A stretch of DNA of 64,000 bases from Gibbula magus (taxonomy: Eukaryota > Mollusca > Gastropoda > Trochida > Trochidae): assembly GCA_936450465.1 (NCBI GenBank), contig OW388303.1:6883193-6947192 (forward strand), given 5' to 3'. Below are positions 51,301 through 61,129 of the stretch, piece by piece (positions within the stretch are counted from its first letter, which is position 1; each line of letters opens with the position of its first letter). Both the position numbers and the translations under genes were made by a program. The notes beneath the pieces were generated by a model. It was not told where the DNA came from. It was given only the letters and a program-made list of their open reading frames with translations, and searched no databases.

Positions 51301-54300
51301 ACTTGACTCGCTTCGTCTCGCAAGTGACTCCGTTTTTTGCGCGAATTGCGGAGGGCTTGATATTGACTTTGTTCTCTTCGAGTTCGGAGCTTTTGTTTTC
51401 AACTTTCTTACGCTACGCTACGCTACTCAAGTGTCTCGCGTTAGTGATTCACCTCGCCTACGTTACGCGTGCGAGTGTCTCGTCTTTCGCTCTCCTGCGT
51501 GAGTGACTCGACTGTCACTATCTTCGTCTACGTCACGTGTGTTAGTGTTTCGCCTGCTCCACCATGTACTCCGCTTTTTGCACGAATTGCGGAGGGACTC
51601 CGCTAGGGGTTGAGAGATTCGCTCTCTCCCCCTTCGTGTTTGCGTTCTCGTCCGCAGACTTGTACGTCGCCTCCCGCTTCGCCAGACAAGCATATGTCGC
51701 CTTTGACACTTAAGGTCAGCGGACCCTCCACACCCAAGAGCAAGAAGAAGAAGGCTAAGAAGGATAGGTTTGACCAAGTCAATCCGGACCTCCTTCTTGC
51801 GTCCGTTAAGGACAGGGTCTCTTCATTGCTGGATGCTCGGTTGGGTCCGCTGGCTTTGCCTAGTCTCACGATCCCCGCTACTACGCTAGATCGTGAACCA
51901 AATGCGGACTGCGTGTCTCAGGGTTCGCGTCCCACGTCTTCAAGGGCCTCCACGTCCGCTGCCTCCTCGCGGGTTTCTCACACCCCTATGCGTCGTGTCA
52001 CGGTGGTGTCGCCCGCCGGTTATTGACTCAGTCCCAAGGCTGTGGGAGATGGCCTCGTTCGCGGAGGTACCACTCAGTCAGGTCAGCGTGTCGGGACCCC
52101 GTTCGTCGGCAGCCAGGAAGGCTTCCTTTTGTTCTGAAGGGGACTTAGCTCCCGCGCGGGAAGGGGAAGTCTCTCGCCTAGGCTTCGCTTCGCCAAGCAT
52201 TCGCTTTGCCAAGCATCCGCTTCACCAGACATTCACCTTCGAGTTGAATCAGCTTGACTCACGTTGCCTCGCCAGTGACTTGCCTTGCCAGTTACTCGCT
52301 TCGCCAGTTACTCGCTTCGCCAACCTTTCGCCTTAGGCTCGATTCTTCTTGACTCGCATCATCTCGCCAGTGACTCGGTTCGGCAGTCACTCGCCTCGCC
52401 AGTCATTGAGACTCGACTCGCCATATAGGCTCGACTCTGCGTTGACACGCCTCGTCTCGCCTGTGATTAGCTTCGCCAGTGTCTTGCCTCGCCAGTGGCT
52501 TGCCTCGCCAGTCACTCGTTTTTCGCCTGTCACTCGCTAATCATTCGCGTTAGGTGAGTTTCGACTCGACTTGAGTGCCTCGTCTCAACCTTGCGTATTA
52601 CTCACTTAAGCGTCTCGTTATCTACGTTTCTGAGTTTACACTCTTGGTGTTGTTGCAGTTGCAGTAATCGCCGGTCACTCTTCTGTTTAGGAAAACATAG
52701 ATGTGTCCTACTCTAAAACCAGCTATCTACAGGTTTCTACGTTTCGTTTGCTCAATGCAAACTTCCTCAAGATCACTTTTTTGTTTAGTGATGTGAGTGC
52801 CACTCACCTGTCACTCACCTCGTCTAGACTACATGCGTAAGACTTTCACTCACGTCGTCTAGATTACGCGCGTTAGTGATTCGCCTGTTACTCATCTGTT
52901 GTCTGTCACTCACCTGTTGAGTGACTTGAGTATCACTCACCTGTCACTCACCTCGTCTAGATTACACGCGTTAGGGGCTCGGCTGTCACTCACCTGTTAG
53001 GTGACTAGACTGTCACTCGCCTCGTCTAGATTACACGCGTCAGTGGCTCGCCTGGCGCTCACCTGTTAAGTAACTTGAGTGTCACTCACATCGTCTGGAT
53101 TACACGCTGTCACTCACCTGCTAAGTGACTCGACTGTCTCTCACCTGTCACTCACATCGTCTAGCTTACTCGCTTCAGTGGCTCGTCTGTCACTCACCTG
53201 TTAAGTGAATTGAGTGTCATTCACCTCCCCTAGCTTACACGCGTCAGTGGCTTGTTTGTCAGTCACCTGTTAGTGACTGGATGGTCTCGTCAAGGTCTCG
53301 ACTATCACTCACCTAGTTACTCTACTACCGCCGTTTTTGCTTCACTATGTACTCTGCGTTTTTGTAATTGCAGAGGTAGGAAGTCTGCTAGGACTTGCCT
53401 TCTATGAAGTGCAAGGAACTGTGTAACGAGTGTGTCACTCTATCGTCTTCAGGTTTCCGGGCGTATGTTTCAGTCATTCGTAAGTCCATTGCTTCGTCTT
53501 TGAAGAGTTCAGCACTACTTCGGGTCAAGTCGGGTTTTTTCTCCCTTTCGACAATTGGCAACCTATGTCTCCCATGTAGGTAGCCAAGGCTTCAGGAACC
53601 TGTTTCCGATTCAGCCGCGGAGAGATCTGCTCCTCAGCAGGCCAAGCGAAAGGTTACACGTGAACCCTCAGGGTTTCTGCCTTCACGCTTGGCTTGTGTT
53701 AAAAGAGGGCTAAAGAGCAGTGGAAACTCGAGGTCCGTCGCCAATGCCAAAGCTACCTCTCATAGGAAGACCACTAGGAAACTCTATGTTTTCCAGCGGC
53801 AGGTCTTCGCCTCCTTCTGTGCTCGGAGAGATTTCATCCCGACAGAGGCCTCAATTCCTCAGGTGGCGGAGTAATTAGTATACCTACGCTACACCAGGCG
53901 TCTTAAGGCGTCATCGCTTAATACCAACATGTCTGCTATCCTCTCCGTTCTCAGGAAGAGGGGGCGGGATAGCACAGTGGTTAGCGCGTTCGGTTTCGGA
54001 TCAAGAGGTCTCTAGTAGAGAATGCAGTAAGTTTTGGGTGCAGGCTACACTGAACTTCAGTGCAGTATCACCCATGGTTCGCTAGTTCAGCCGTTGCTCG
54101 CAGGTTTCACCGCAATGCATAGCCATATGGTGTTGCGGGCTTTCTCCCTGCCGTAATACTAGCAGCCGCGATATAAGTGAAATATTCTTGTAAGCGGCGT
54201 TAAACCCTAACTCACCTCACCTCGGTAAGAGGTCGCCAGGGTTAGTTGTGTCGGTCCTCATGGGCCTGAGTGGGACTTCGCGGTTGTGCTCAACCACCTT

Positions 54301-55086
54301 CGCTCCGATACGTATGAACGGCTCTCCGACGTACCCCTTCTCCCTCTCACAATCAAGGTCATTTTTCTGGTGGCCATGGCCTCCGCAGCGCGGATTTCTG
54401 AAATCCATGCGTTGCAGGCGGACCTTCTACGTTTTGAGGTTAGGGAGGGGGGTTCGGCCTCTCTCGGGTTGGCTCCTGATTTTGTCTGTAAGAACCAGGC
54501 AGCTGATGATGCTGGCCGTAATTTCTCTATCCCGGCTCTGGGTTCTGAGTCGGGGGAGGTGGACCTCTCTGTGTGTCTGGTGAGGGCCTTGAGGGTGTAC
54601 ACGCAGCGTACCCGCAGGCTGAGAGACGGCAGACGTCGACTTTTCTTGCCTCACTCGCCTAGAAGCACCAAGGAGCTAGATAAACGAGCATTGGGCGTGT
54701 ATCTAAGGTCGGCGGTCATTGATGCGTACAAGGCCGCTGACTTGCCTCCGTCTTCGCGTTCCAACCCTCATGAGATCCGCGCAGTATCAGCCACGATGGC
54801 GTATCACTGCAACATCGCGGTTTCGGATGTCATGGCAGGATGTTTTTGGCGTTCATCAGATTTTTTCGCCAACCATTACCTACGAGATGCCTCAACAGCA
54901 GATCTTGAAGGCATCTCTAGGCTGGGTCCACAGATTTTCGCTCAGGCGAAGGTGGTCCCCCCCAACCAGACCAAGAAGGGGTCAACCCCCTTAGGAGCTT
55001 TAAGCGTGTAAATAAACATTGTTTACATTGCTAGCTCTCGTGTCTGTTGGTTTTTCTTTAACTTCGCTTTAACACCCCCCTCCCTG

Positions 55087-55135
<49 letters not shown>

Positions 55136-58100
55136 TGTTGATCGGAAGTTGAGTGGCAGGGTTGTCTCTTCGATCCGCTAAGCGGTAGAGATGGTATCTC
55201 CCGGGCTGTGCCTTGTCCTCACCACAGGGTGGAGGACTCGTAGGTTAGCTTACACTCAGGGCTAGTCGCTGGTCTCGTCACTACCATGTATCTACTGACC
55301 CGCCTCCTTGCGGTGGGATTCTAGGCAAAGTAGGTCTAGTCAACAGATAGGTATTTAAATAATAGTACGTTTTTGATTAAACGTAATTATTTATACTTAC
55401 CTGTTGACTAGACCTACGCGCTAGGCCCTCCCATCCTCCCCACTTGGTCTGTCTTGCCTTTTGGGACTTTCGGAGAGTGACATGAACAGGTAGTGACGTC
55501 ACGAGACCACCTAGACTTACCGCCCCTTGGATAAGGGATTTTACGCACCCCTTCTCCACTCTTCAAGTTCGTCTGTGTTAAGGTTGAAATAGCATTACCT
55601 ATAGGAGGTAAGGCAAAGTAGGTCTAGTCAACAGGTAAGTATAAATAATTACGTTTAATCAAAAACGTACTAATATATTTGTTAAGCCATATCTTACGCT
55701 GATGTTAAGTCGCAGTTAATAAACGCACACTATGATTATACTTTAGTAAATATGCGTACAGGTATCTATAATAATGATACATGACGTCGATAATACATTA
55801 ACATGGCAGCTTCCTAATCACATGTACAGGCTATATTACATGACATGAATATTATGTTACCAGGGGCTTTATCATATATGACATAATACACGTTTGTACA
55901 TAACTCACATATCTCATATATGCAGAGAGTTATGATCTACAGTAATAAAACTTCAATACCTCACTATACCGCGAAAAATGATAATCCATTTCTCATCAAA
56001 ACATTACGAATAACTAAATAAACATCACAATATTATTTCAAAATTATTTACACTTATAATATTGACTCCAGTCACAACAACACGAGAGTTTTTAACAGGC
56101 ACTGTAGCACGTCATTTGCATATCATTGGGTTTTTTTCTCTCTAAAATTTGCCCTTTATCATCTTTTTATCTAAGTTTATACAATAAATGTACACCTTAA
56201 AATGGCCACTCAATGGGAAATGCACTCGTATGGATTAACCGAACCATTTGCATTCGTTTTAGAACTAGTTTGATTGATTAAGGTGTATTATTTAGCCATT
56301 CATAACACTTATTTAGAGCACTTTATTTCAGCAAAAACGGTTTTCTACAGCGCCTTTAACATATGTTGGCCTTACGAATATCAAATTTGTTTTTTTACGA
56401 AATATACACACGTTTGTCTTTTGTAGAATCTGATATCTTTTTTGTATGTAGTTACGAGGGGTGTCCCAAAAGAGTCTGATCTGACCATGAAAACTGAAGA
56501 AACTTTAACATGTTTGCAACATATTTTTCGACATAATCCCCCTGACCTCAATGCATTTAGTCCAGCATGTTTTAAACATCTTCAACCAAGCTTATCCATA
56601 CAGTGCAACGAGAATACTAAACGACGTCAAGCGTATTAGCTTTTTTATGAAACGAGTGATTTGGTGATCTTGAAACTACAGGCTGGGGAGGAAATATAGA
56701 TATAGGTAGATATAGGTAATACACTCTATATATAGTGTATTACCCATTTTATACCTTTATCTATTTTCCTCCCCAGCCTGTGCCTGAAACTACCCCTACT
56801 GCTGGAATGATGTTCTCGTCGGTCTCAAATGTATGGTCAAAGAGCCCTGTTTTCAGTCGAGGGAAGAGAGAGGAGCCTGCTTGGGGGCTACATCGGGAGA
56901 ACAGATTGAGCGGGGAGGAATTCTCGATTCTTTTCACATTTAGTACGTGTTACCAGTGTCAAGTTGACGTTTAACGACCTCGGGTAGAGTTATTTTAAAC
57001 GGTATAGTTGAATCCTTCTTTGGAATGACGACCTGCGACATCTTATCGATGTAGGCCGGCATCTTTGTTCGCGGATCGAGTGAGCCGTTTTCGAGGCTTA
57101 TTCGCTTTGCCACATAGGGTTACATTGAGCAATCGCGTTCAAGAGAGGTAGCAAAGTAATCGCTTATTGAGCTTAACCCTTCGTTTCTCTCTCATATATA
57201 TATATGCGTAATGCATGCCATTGAATGTAGAACCCTTCTTCAAATAATCAATATAATTATTACACTTTGTGAATCCGAGAAGACTGGTGCCATGACATTA
57301 CCACCGGAGGAACATGTTTTGATTTGTGTAATGATGGGTGACGTAGTTCTTTGGTTTCAGGAATGACATGATTGTTGGTGTGCGCGGACTGACCATGACA
57401 CGTTTTCGCTTTTGGTTTTCAGATAACATTCTGATACCCAACGTGTCGATACCTTATTCATTTGTAAATGCCCATGAATAAATCGTTCAACTGATGGTTA
57501 AAAATGGCTGTCACAACGTGGTGCAGGTTGCCACTGTTGCTCAATCGTCTTAATGATATCAACAATGGTCAATCAAGAAGATTATGCAGTACCACATCCG
57601 AAACAGAAACTAAAATTAAAAAAAAAAATTCCGGACAATGAAGTTCCGACAGAAGGATTTGAACATGTTGAAAGACTACTACCCAAGCAAACAGTTCCAG
57701 ACCCACTTCAACACACTTCCTATCCCACCCCTTCAGGAAAAAATTGACGGAGAGGAAGATCGTAATACAGGTTCAAGAAGTTGGAAAATTTATCCGTTTA
57801 AAGAGACTCGTCCAAGATATGGTTGCTGATTTTCTAGTAGAAAAATGATTCTGAGCTATTTCATAAACACTAAATGACTTCTTGCGATGAAGTCTCTTGT
57901 CGTGTTGCTGTGTAAATCATAGTTCTGTGTGAGTGTCCTAGATCAGTGTATCTGTCCAGATTGAGAACGGTGACATCAATTCATAATGATGTGTGCATGA
58001 GATGTTTACTTATGTGGTGAGCATCAACTACGTATCAAATGGCCACTCGCCTGTCTTGCAGTTTGTATAAAGCACAGTGTTATATTTGCTTACCTCTGTG

Positions 58101-61100
58101 CAGACATCATGGCCGTGTTCAATAGAGGTTTCAAAGTAATCGCTCTTGAACGCGATTGCTCAACGTAGCGCTACGTAGCAAAGTGAGCGAACTTTGAGCT
58201 TTTGCACCGTGTCTTTTAGGAGAGAATGAGCTACTTGAGCGCTACTTGAGCGCTACATTGAGCAATCAATGAGCTATTATAATCGCTCGCTGTTATGGAA
58301 CGGAACCCAGGGCTCTGTTCCATATCATCCATAACAGCGAGCGCTTATAATCGTTCATTGAGCGCTACATTAAACTTCTCTTGAACGAGATGCTCAATGT
58401 AGCGCTACGTAGCAAAGCGAACAAACCTCGAGGAATCGCACCGTGTCGTTCAGGAGAGAATGCGCTACATTGAGCGATCAATGAGCGATTATAAGCGCTC
58501 GCTGTTGTGGAACGGAGCCCAGATGCTTTGTAAACTCCGCACTCCACTGTTTAACGCAGCTATATATGATGGAGCAGAATCACCTAATGTCTGTGACATA
58601 TGTTCATGAAGTTATGTTGGACTGTATTTGTATACACGCAGATACTGGATCACAGCTCTACATTCAGTTCTGTCTATTTTAGTAGACAATGTTGGGTTAC
58701 CTTTGAAGAACAGGCTATTACAGGCAACTAACGTGTATGCATATCATGATTTTCGTGTCAGCTATTATGTATACACTCCATTTGAATGTTCTTCATGAAT
58801 GTACAATATGGTTGCGATTCGGACAGGTTTGAAATTCAGGCGTTTCAGATTTTTGGGACAACCCTCGTATGCCTTAGTTACACGTTATATTAATGTTGTG
58901 TTACATTGTTTGCAAATGGTCATCCGTTCTTTAACATCGCCTATTAAACTACTGTATATCTTGAATAAAGTGCGTATGTCGATAATTAAAATCTGTCACT
59001 TACGTGTATCACATACATTAATACATAATATGTGGAAATATATTTCATAATACATAAGCGAAATACACTTGAAAGGAGTTTGTAATATATCTTATCTCGC
59101 TTAGTTCATGAACAGAATATATTGTCACATAATAGACCAGTATCCATTGTTCATAAATGCGGTTAATCCCATCACGCAAGATATCGAGTTCAACTTGGAT
59201 TTCTGGATGAATAATTATTCGCCAGGTGATATCAACTAGACTTATGGAATTAGCTTTGGTAAAGATAACACATGTGCAGACTTATTTAACTCACAAATGC
59301 AATTATTCAACTTCTAACCATTATACCTAAGAAACGCCAGCGATCTACAGTCAGCGAATATTTCATAAAATTACATATACACATTAGTACTCATAGAATT
59401 ATCTTCATTACTAGTGGTTCGAATGAACTCGTTGTTGTAATTGGTGTATTTCGTAACATTTATAATTCACTTAATACTGTGCGTTTCATTTAAGGACTGG
59501 AATTAGTCTAAATACCGATAAATGGAAAATGACATTTAAAATTAACTGTAAACGTTAAGCCTTTCTTGTATCGAATCAGCCGAATATCATCACCTCAGAG
59601 AGCTGATCCACACAGTACAAAGGGATTACCGAATCATTTTATTAAAATGGTATTACACGGGAGTTTAGTATTTTATCTTTATTCGCTGATTCAAAGCAAG
59701 TTAAATTGAACGATAATTGACGATATATACATTTTGTATAGAACATAGTATTTAAGCGTTTAATACCCCCAGCACAACAAAAAAAAATGTGCGTTTGATA
59801 TATACCAATGAATCCAATAAATTGTAACATCACCAGTAAATGTCAATTTGTGTCCCATGGCGCTCTGTATAAAAATGATAATGGTGTATTTCTTGATAAT
59901 TAATTTAGAAAGTGGACGATTCGACTAAAATCTATTGCAAATAGGCTACATATCTTATATTTAGACAAAGAACGTTTTCCATATTCTTCAGTTTACTTTA
60001 TTTAGCATATTAAATACAATACACTTGCTTAAATAAACAAGAAAACATAATTATTCACAATGAAAAATATGCTTACCGTAAAGGAAATATTGTAAACGTT
60101 ATCGCCTCCTTTAAGGAAACTATATTCAAATACTCGTACACGTGCATACAACATTTTAAAGGGGCAGTAGCATTTTTTTTGCAAATTTTATTTTTTCAAA
60201 TTTCCCATTTAAAATGATAGTTTATGTTATCTTTATTTACTTTAGAGGGTAAAACATCTTATTACACAAACCAATTATCCGCAATGGTAATAACGGTGTT
60301 GCGTATAAAGCAAAAATTGCATGGCGGTCATTTTATTGTGAACACAATTATTATTTCGAATGACAAAAACTATTCCCATGGCTTTACGGAACCATATACA
60401 CTCATTTTTAACTTAATTATCTGAAGAAGGAAGGGTGGTTTACTATCAGTGACATTATTTTTCAAATACATTTCATCAACTTATATCAGCGACAAACGTG
60501 CTACTGCCCCTTTAAAGGGCCACTCAAGGCCTAAATTTATGTAAAGACAAAAGCGCGAAAATTGCATGTGGCCTACTAGCCTATATCCCTTTTACAAGGG
60601 CGGATCCAGGATTTTTGAAAGGGGGGGGGGGGGGGGGGGGGGGGGGTCAGCAGGACCTAAATCCCAACTTATGTATACATGGATTTGAAAAGGGGGGTCC
60701 GGACCCCCTGGGCAGGATCCGCTAGTGTTTTAAATACATATTTTCGTCTACATAAAAATATACATTGAACAATTACCCTAACTTCATATTTAAATGACCA
60801 AATCTGAAATTATAATACACATCTGTAGAAACAATTAACAAAAATAATTTCTACGAAAATCCCTCTGTCCCATACAGTTAGTCTACAGTGTTGCTATTTA
60901 TAGAACCACAACTGTTGTATAAAAAGGGCAAAGGGCGAACGCAATCATGTATCGGTGATCAACCATTTTAGGAATAAAATGAATCACATAAATTTGTTAT
61001 ACATACGTCAAGTCTGGCAGTGTCCACATATCTAGCTGAAGGGTTTTTCAGAAGCAGACGTTCTTTTAAAAGGTTGCTTCCAAACGCGAAATACAGAAAA

Positions 61101-61129
61101 TTACCGCTCATGGCTTTCAGCAGAGACAT
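48080..61129 (-). CDS. GGCT: Gamma-glutamylcyclotransferase, three coding exons
   Basis: Exons 61007-61129, 49332-49477 and 48080-48386 join in phase to 191 residues, close to the 188 of human GGCT. The enzyme (EC 4.3.2.9) turns gamma-glutamyl-amino acids into 5-oxoproline and free amino acid in the cytosol, part of glutathione turnover. The substrate loop is YFAFGSNLLKERL (residues 13-25; Y becomes F in YGSN). The catalytic Glu is E92 in LDRQESSY, matching human E98 in LDEQEG. VWGTVWELD and SPHYKDVIVRGAKQSQLP follow at the expected places. A Ser/Gln-rich C-terminal tail replaces the usual end. Either Met1 or Met7 could start; Met7 has the better Kozak context. Intron 1 is 11.5 kb and full of mobile elements. 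No damage is visible. Confidence 0.94.
48428..48515 (-). repeat. Inverted dispersed repeat, copy 2
   Basis: Reverse complement of 44,740-44,823 with few differences. It lies 42 bp upstream of GGCT exon 3, inside intron 2. Confidence 0.75.
49053..49075. repeat. Poly(C) tract, 23 bases
   Basis: Uninterrupted 23-C run, followed by 8 A, in GGCT intron 2. Confidence 0.98.
49332..49477 (-). CDS. GGCT: GGCT exon 2
   Basis: 146 bp: NFRLTFDLSYSPEDSGWRGA, then ATIREDPGESVWGTVWELD and DSLD. Acceptor attctAG|AAT; donor AG|GTGGGT, phase 2. Confidence 0.95.
49540..49835. repeat. 'ctgctccggaaac' repeat, two units
   Basis: Two units with 'accaaatttggtgaagattg', 'agagatctgctccggaaaca' and 'cccccaaaagacacatctac', period about 170 bp. 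The same family fills 63,235-64,000. It lies just inside GGCT intron 1. Confidence 0.85.
49867..49892. repeat. Poly(C) tract, 26 bases
   Basis: Uninterrupted 26-C run in GGCT intron 1. Confidence 0.98.
50180..52560. repeat. GC-rich tandem word repeat ('tcgccagtcactcgct')
   Basis: Over 2.3 kb the sequence is built from short variants of 'cgcttcgccagtcactcgc' plus a longer phrase ending 'ccttaggctcgattctactt' that recurs roughly every 180-300 bp. The region stays open for long stretches on the plus strand with Ser/Arg/Leu-rich output; with no homology I treat these frames as repeat artefacts. A gag-like frame is embedded at 51.56-52.03 kb. Confidence 0.85.
51564..52026 (+). pseudogene. gag-like frame of a tyrosine-recombinase retroelement
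   Basis: ATG at 51564 opens MYSAFCTNCGG.. (CX2C, zinc-knuckle-like) but stops after 49 codons at 51713. An overlapping frame shifted by one (inner Met at 51694, stop at 52026) carries a Lys-rich stretch KSKKKKAKKDRFDQ and a Ser/Arg-rich tail. Together they look like a frameshifted gag-like ORF1. Related starts at about 51,327 and 53,345 are further decayed. The gag assignment rests on composition, CX2C and position before a YR, not on strong homology. Confidence 0.45.
52780..53330. repeat. Second tandem repeat, 'gtcactcacctgttaagtga'
   Basis: Units of about 80-100 bp with 'cacctcgtctagattacacg' and 'gtcactcacctgttaagtga'. It is distinct from but related in style to 50,180-52,560, and occupies the place where a DIRS-type element would carry reverse transcriptase. 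Confidence 0.8.
53640..55011 (+). pseudogene. Tyrosine recombinase (DIRS-like), split by a SINE
   Basis: The N-terminal core-binding part (about 53,640-53,961) reads RKTTRKLYVFQRQVFASFC, then IPQVAE, a TAA at 53872, then LVYLRYTRRLKASSLNTNMS. A SINE interrupts it. The catalytic part (54,229-55,011) continues GPEWDFAVVLNHL. Numbering from Met at 54286 (241 residues): R36 in ARISE, H162-x-x-R165 in HEIR, W188, and nucleophile Y198 in HYLRD; K69 may be the catalytic Lys. The order matches DIRS-type YRs. The stop, the SINE and one residual frameshift make it dead as a whole, though the catalytic part alone is intact. No reverse transcriptase or RNase H is found nearby. Confidence 0.85.
53962..54226 (+). 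mobile_element. SINE inserted in the tyrosine recombinase
   Basis: About 265 bp, starting with a tRNA-like 'gatagcacagtggttagcgc' head and ending 'gcggcgttaaaccctaactc' plus 'acctcacctc'. Flanked by AAGAGG at 53956-53961 and 54227-54232, a short target duplication. Confidence 0.8.
55089..55130. repeat. Poly(G) tract, 42 bases
   Basis: The longest of five G/C homopolymers here, 78 bp after the recombinase stop codon. Confidence 0.97.
55365..55670. mobile_element. 306-bp element with perfect 53-bp terminal inverted repeats
   Basis: 55365-55417 and 55618-55670 are perfect inverted repeats beginning GTACGTTTTTGATTAAACG. TAATA flanks both sides (55360-55364 and 55671-55675), a plausible 5-bp target duplication. 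The inner part of the repeat (aggcaaagtaggtctagtca) also occurs once directly outside, at 55323-55342. It could be a MITE or the terminal and complementary region of the adjacent recombinase element. Confidence 0.75.
56092..56359. mobile_element. Diverged TTAA-flanked MITE
   Basis: 268 bp between TTAA sites at 56092 and 56356, with ends CAGGCACTGTAGCACG and the near complement CTACAGCGCC. Shorter and more diverged than the copies at 31.6, 33.3 and 60.2 kb, but with related termini. Confidence 0.65.
56452..56600 (+). mobile_element. 5' end of a mariner-like element
   Basis: Starts TTACGAGGGGTGTCCCAAAA, a typical mariner terminus, and continues 'tttttcgacataatccccct', then 'caatgcatttagtccagc', phrases typical of mariner 5' leaders. 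No transposase frame follows; truncated. Confidence 0.6.
56679..56783. repeat. Palindrome, about 45-bp arms
   Basis: 'acaggctggggaggaaatat' on the left pairs with 'cctccccagcctgt' on the right, and the centre 'aatacactctatatatagtg' is self-complementary. Likely a foldback element. Confidence 0.8.
57050..57170. repeat. Interspersed 'agcgctac' repeat, partial copy
   Basis: Contains 'acattgagcaatcgcgttca' and 'gtaatcgcttattgagc', as in the copies at 39.5 and 58.1-58.5 kb. Confidence 0.6.
57553..57829 (+). other. Two overlapping short frames, unrecognised
   Basis: 57553-57747 and 57638-57829 overlap in different frames (..NMLKDYYPSKQFQTHF.. in the second). The composition is mildly protein-like, but there are no splice signals or family motifs that I recognise. 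May be a decayed fragment of a transposon or retrocopy. Confidence 0.15.
58110..58525. repeat. Interspersed 'agcgctac' repeat, inverted pair
   Basis: Two copies face each other around 58,312. 'gctcgctgttatggaacgga' and 'ataacagcgagcgcttataa' form a hairpin with imperfect arms of roughly 60 bp. The right copy is the inverse of 39,530-39,690. Confidence 0.75.
58526..60155. other. GGCT intron 1 sequence without recognisable features
   Basis: AT-rich, no exon or repeat family recognised on either strand. Confidence 0.4.
60156..60515. mobile_element. TTAA-flanked MITE, fourth copy
   Basis: Same family and orientation as copy B at 32.0 kb, with TTAA at 60156-60159 and 60512-60515. Ends AGGGGCAGTAGCA.. 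and CGTGCTACTGCCCCT. About 490 bp from GGCT exon 1, in intron 1. Confidence 0.88.
60621..60646. repeat. Poly(G) tract, 26 bases
   Basis: Uninterrupted 26-G run in 'gggcggatccaggatttttgaaa' context; a related phrase 'aaaaggggggtccggacccc' lies about 40 bp downstream. Confidence 0.97.
61007..61129 (-). CDS. GGCT: GGCT exon 1 (substrate-binding loop)
   Basis: 123 bp, 41 codons: MSLLKAMSGNFLYFAFGSNL and LLLKNPSARYVDTARLD. Donor GAC|GTATGT, phase 0, joining NFRLTF of exon 2 as in the family's ARL.(D/N)F.L.F. Confidence 0.95.

Noticed and set aside
50852..51502. Several Ser/Arg/Leu-rich plus-strand frames
   Set aside because: Repetitive GC-rich words without stops; the frames overlap in different phases and match no family.
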